Shown: piece after piece, positions 53,528 to 56,005 of the stretch | Numbering within the stretch: the first letter of the stretch is position 1 | Layout: each line of letters opens with the position of its first letter | Assembly: GCA_910586305.1 (NCBI GenBank) | Contig: CAJUGS010000019.1 | Location: 1 to 56,005 of the forward strand | Reading direction: 5' to 3' | From: an uncultured Duncaniella sp. | Lineage (GTDB): Bacteria; Bacteroidota; Bacteroidia; Bacteroidales; Muribaculaceae | Length of the DNA: 56,005 nt | Program-made: the position numbers and the translations under genes | Notes under the pieces: generated by a model | The model's input: the letters and a program-made list of their open reading frames with translations, nothing else | The model's database searches: none | What the model was told of the DNA's origin: nothing

Positions 53528-54234
53528 CGTTCTACGGGCCACGCATATGAGCGTAGCCGGGCCGCAAGCTCAGCCTCACGTCCGGAGAGATATGAATCGC
53601 AGAGAGCATGAAACCGGGCCGAATGGTTCATCTCGGTGAGATGTGCCAGTTCGTGGCAGATTATGTAGTCACGGAGTTCGGAGGTTAGAAACACACACAG
53701 CGACGAAAATGCTATCTCGCCTCTCGACGAGCAGTGGCCCAGCACCTTGTGTCCGCGCGATATGCTGAATCGCGACGGTCTGAGGCCGAGACGCGATGCA
53801 ATGTCGCGTGCCCGGGGTATCATAATCTCCGCCGCGCAATATGCAGCACATTTTATCATCAGCCGGCTTATGCGTCCGGGAGTATCGGGAGACAGCATAT
53901 CTACCCTATCGCCTACCCTGACGCGAAATTCATTGCCATTGCGAACCACATCTATACCGGTGCCGAGCGGGACGTGGCGCACAAAATGGAAAGACACCCC
54001 TCCGTCAAGCCACAGCGAACGGCCTGTCTCGAAACGCGCCACATCCGGACGATGGGCCAGAAGTCCGGCTGTCATATGCCTGATGGCACGGTGCAAGGTA
54101 TCGCCGTCTACGGATGGAGGCGTGATTATGAGTACTTTGCCATTGTCCCACCGACCCGTGATACGCGTGGCGTTGCGGCGCATAGAGATGCGCACTATTC
54201 CAAGTTCGGGATGACGCAGTTCAGTATATGCCAC
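53524..54234 (-). CDS. YgjP-like metallopeptidase domain protein (DUF45)
   Basis: A 236-residue protein of the DUF45/YgjP group near SprT and M48 peptidases. The zinc motif is CHELAHLTEMNHSARFHALC (about 192-211), that is HExxH-like HELAH with a third ligand His. The N-terminal part is beta-rich with repeated SMRRNATR and LWLDGG stretches. The group has a zinc site, but its substrate is unknown. It lies 5 bases after nadK and probably shares its transcript. Confidence 0.88.
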   Translation of the reverse strand: MAYTELRHPELGIVRISMRRNATRITGRWDNGKVLIITPPSVDGDTLHRAIRHMTAGLLAHRPDVARFETGRSLWLDGGVSFHFVRHVPLGTGIDVVRNGNEFRVRVGDRVDMLSPDTPGRISRLMIKCAAYCAAEIMIPRARDIASRLGLRPSRFSISRGHKVLGHCSSRGEIAFSSLCVFLTSELRDYIICHELAHLTEMNHSARFHALCDSYLSGREAELAARLRSYAWPVER

Positions 54235-54239
54235 GGCGA

Positions 54240-55124
54240 CTACCTTTTTGATATGCCCCAGAGAAGCTTGCTGCTCAGTGTATCGACAAACGTGCGGCCA
54301 CAGCGGTGAATCACCTTGACCACAAACGGAGCACGGTGGATGTTCAGAGTGACATCAGCCGGAAGAATGAGCGCACGTCCGTCAAGCGTGACACGATATG
54401 TGTCGACTCTCGACTCTACCGAGGTCTTTATGACATGGCTGTCGCTCACCACGAGCGGGCGCATGGTGAGCGCGTGGGGCGCTATAGGCGAGAGCACAAA
54501 GCATGGGGCCGTGGGCTGGACTATAGGACCGCCCACCGATAGATTGTAGGCCGTCGATCCTGTGGGTGTGGAGATTATGAGACCGTCGCCCTGATAGGAG
54601 GCTATCTCGATGTCGTCGAGGAATGTGTGGACGCTCACCATCGAGGCATTGCCTCGCCGGAGAATAGCCACCTCGTTGAGGGCATAGGCCCATCCGGCCA
54701 CAAGCTGACGCAGACTGTCGCCCGAGGCACGCACCTCGAGAAGCGAACGCTCCTCAATGAAATAATCGCCCGATAGCAGATTGTCCACCACCGCGCCGGC
54801 ATCGTGAAGCGATTCCTCGGCCAAAAAACCGAGATGGCCTGTATTGATACCTATTATGGGAATTTCCTTCGAACCAACCCACCTGGCCGTGCGCAGAAAA
54901 GTACCATCACCTCCTATGCTGACAGCTACGTCGGCAGTGAAATCGTCACCGTCAAAAACATCATCGGCAGGAGGGGCCGAACCGATGTCCTTGACGAGTG
55001 CCTCGTAGAAATGACGCTGCACCACGGTGAACACCCCCCGGGAAGAGAGCAGATCGAACAAAGCCGAGATGAGAGGAAGATCGTCGGGACTCTGGCGGCG
55101 CTTGCCGAAGATGGCTATTTTCAT
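54240..55124 (-). CDS. nadK: NAD kinase
   Basis: A 294-residue enzyme making NADP from NAD. The phosphate-donor motif is SIGGDGTFLRTARWVG (about 70-85). NTGHLGFLAEE and the C-terminal STPTGSTAYNLSVGGPIV (about 184-201) bind NAD. The length is usual. Overlaps the upstream small gene by four bases. Confidence 0.95.
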   Translation of the reverse strand: MKIAIFGKRRQSPDDLPLISALFDLLSSRGVFTVVQRHFYEALVKDIGSAPPADDVFDGDDFTADVAVSIGGDGTFLRTARWVGSKEIPIIGINTGHLGFLAEESLHDAGAVVDNLLSGDYFIEERSLLEVRASGDSLRQLVAGWAYALNEVAILRRGNASMVSVHTFLDDIEIASYQGDGLIISTPTGSTAYNLSVGGPIVQPTAPCFVLSPIAPHALTMRPLVVSDSHVIKTSVESRVDTYRVTLDGRALILPADVTLNIHRAPFVVKVIHRCGRTFVDTLSSKLLWGISKR

Positions 55125-55423
55125 ATTTCGAGATAGTGTAAAAGTTCAGCGAGTCTCTCTCCGGCCACAGCATCTGAGGCAAGAGAACGGGCATCAGTAT
55201 CGACCACCTCGTAGCCATAACGCTCGAGCGAACGGGCCACTGAGGATGGATTGCGATGGCTCACCCTCAGCTCACACACCACCCTGTTGTCGAGCATCGC
55301 ACCATCGGTGGTGACGTTGAGATTGACCAGATGGGCGTCGCAGTCTTCCACCGCCCGGGCTATGCGCGACGCGCTGTAATCGGATGGCAGACAGCTTAGC
55401 AGCAGCGTCGAGGCCTCCTCCAT
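55121..55423 (-). CDS. Small ACT-like domain protein, remnant of a CBS-domain regulator
   Basis: A 100-residue protein starting MEEASTLLLSCLPSDYSASRIARAVE and ending LAELLHYLEI. From memory, Bacteroides species carry here a protein of about 220 residues with two CBS domains and then an ACT-like domain that starts VLEMSVNDYSLSEI and ends LMRYLNI. This copy matches only the second part. The frame stays open to 55636, but that stretch has no CBS pattern and crosses the divergent promoter region. So the CBS part appears lost. It overlaps nadK by ATGA. A role as ligand sensor is inference. Confidence 0.7.
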   Translation of the reverse strand: MEEASTLLLSCLPSDYSASRIARAVEDCDAHLVNLNVTTDGAMLDNRVVCELRVSHRNPSSVARSLERYGYEVVDTDARSLASDAVAGERLAELLHYLEI

Positions 55424-55499
55424 GGGAGGGAAGAGGCGATCAATAGTCGGCGATGCCGGGAGGGAGGGGGTGTTTATGTATTCTTTTGACGCCAAAATT

Positions 55500-55531
55500 T
55501 TTCTGATTTCCGTTTTTTCTGAGTAATTTTG
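55500..55531 (+). promoter_or_regulatory. Promoter of pdxJ
   Basis: TTTC at 55500-55503, 20 bases, then TAATTTTG at 55524-55531. The leader to the ATG at 55630 is about 95 bases. Confidence 0.55.
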
Positions 55532-55629
55532 CAATAGGTAATTATGCAGTCTGCCACTAAGCAGATACAAAATTACAAATAATCTCTCACTTAATAAACC
55601 CTCACGGGGATGAAAAGGATTATTTAACG

Positions 55630-56005
55630 ATGACAAATCTTAGTGTAAACATCAATAAAGTGGCAACTCTCCGCAACGCACGAGGAGAGAACCGCCCCGA
55701 TCTGCTTAAAGTGGCCGAGGACTGTGAACGTTTTGGTGCCCAGGGTATAACAGTCCATCCGCGTCCCGATGAACGCCACATACGACGTGACGACGTGTAT
55801 CAGCTCAGACCTCTGGTGAAAACCGAGTTCAACATCGAGGGCTATCCGTCGCCCGAATTCCTCGAACTCGTGCTCCAGGTGAGACCGGAACAGGTGACTC
55901 TCGTGCCTGACGCTCCGGATGCCGTCACCTCTTCGGCCGGATGGGATGTGGCCGCCAATATGGATTTTCTCACCGAAGTAGTGGAGAAACTGCGCGATGC
56001 AGGAA
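55630..56005 (+). CDS. pdxJ: Pyridoxine 5'-phosphate synthase, partial at the right edge
   Basis: The first 125 codons of PdxJ, cut by the window end. It condenses 1-deoxyxylulose 5-phosphate with 3-amino-2-oxopropyl phosphate to make pyridoxine phosphate. LSVNINKVATLRNARGENRPDLLKVAEDCERFGAQGITVHPRPDERHIRRDDV opens the TIM barrel and carries the phosphate- and substrate-binding residues. NIEGYPSPEFLELVLQVRPEQVTLVPD follows. The order nadK and pdxJ diverging is familiar in Bacteroides. Confidence 0.95.
   Translation, partial: MTNLSVNINKVATLRNARGENRPDLLKVAEDCERFGAQGITVHPRPDERHIRRDDVYQLRPLVKTEFNIEGYPSPEFLELVLQVRPEQVTLVPDAPDAVTSSAGWDVAANMDFLTEVVEKLRDAG

Noticed and set aside
1..56005. CRISPR array, insertion sequence, prophage or integrated element
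   Set aside because: No spaced direct repeats, transposase, phage gene or flanking attachment repeats were seen. The Xer recombinase is of the housekeeping type.

Overview
The window looks like a chromosomal stretch of a gut Bacteroidales bacterium, probably from the Muribaculaceae or a close relative. This placement rests on several things seen here: promoters of the Bacteroidetes type (TTTG, about 20 bases, then TAnnTTTG) in front of many genes, little sign of Shine-Dalgarno sites, a SusC/SusD pair, DUF1573 proteins, and an acyl-ACP thioesterase inside the ilv operon. Family-level placement is inference. Most of the window is GC-rich housekeeping and biosynthetic DNA, with one AT-rich accessory patch (about 39.6-41.1 kb). 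I saw no rRNA, tRNA, insertion sequence or CRISPR array.

Layout. 0-7.8 kb: a promoter reading off the left edge into GC-rich structured sequence; a secreted SGNH hydrolase; ilvE with an HD-domain gene; greA with a HIT protein; menA; rubrerythrin; then a leftward operon of a small membrane protein, a two-subunit ThrE-type exporter and a LysR regulator. 7.9-16.4 kb: an OmpA-like lipoprotein, sufCDS without sufB, a small basic protein, meaB, two DUF1573 proteins and a YitT/YczE-type membrane protein. 16.4-26.4 kb: a SusC gene broken in two places, an intact SusD, then a four-gene run of lipoprotein, YfhO-like membrane protein, short protein and tyrosine recombinase. 26.4-33.1 kb: an ECF sigma factor, then an operon of EamA transporter, tricorn-like protease and M18 aminopeptidase.

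33.1-39.6 kb is a compact leftward histidine operon, hisG-hisD-hisC/B-hisH-hisA-hisF-hisIE. Almost every junction overlaps by a few bases. HisC is fused directly to the IGP-dehydratase half of HisB, and no histidinol-phosphate phosphatase is present. 39.9-44.3 kb holds an AT-rich orphan lipoprotein, a secreted PL1-type pectate lyase and a small secreted protein. 44.4-50.5 kb is a leftward branched-chain amino acid operon, ilvD-ilvB-ilvN-thioesterase-ilvC, which works with the distant ilvE. 50.8-56 kb holds a lipoprotein serpin, pnuC with thiamine pyrophosphokinase, a DUF45 metallopeptidase, nadK with a truncated regulatory-domain gene, and the start of pdxJ.

The observations most worth a second look are the HisC-IGPD fusion, the doubly broken SusC (a run of seven G plus an in-frame TAA), the suf operon lacking sufB, the serpin, the domain-loss gene beside nadK, and the structured transcript at the left edge. 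All calls come from reading the sequence and from memory of protein families; no database search was run.
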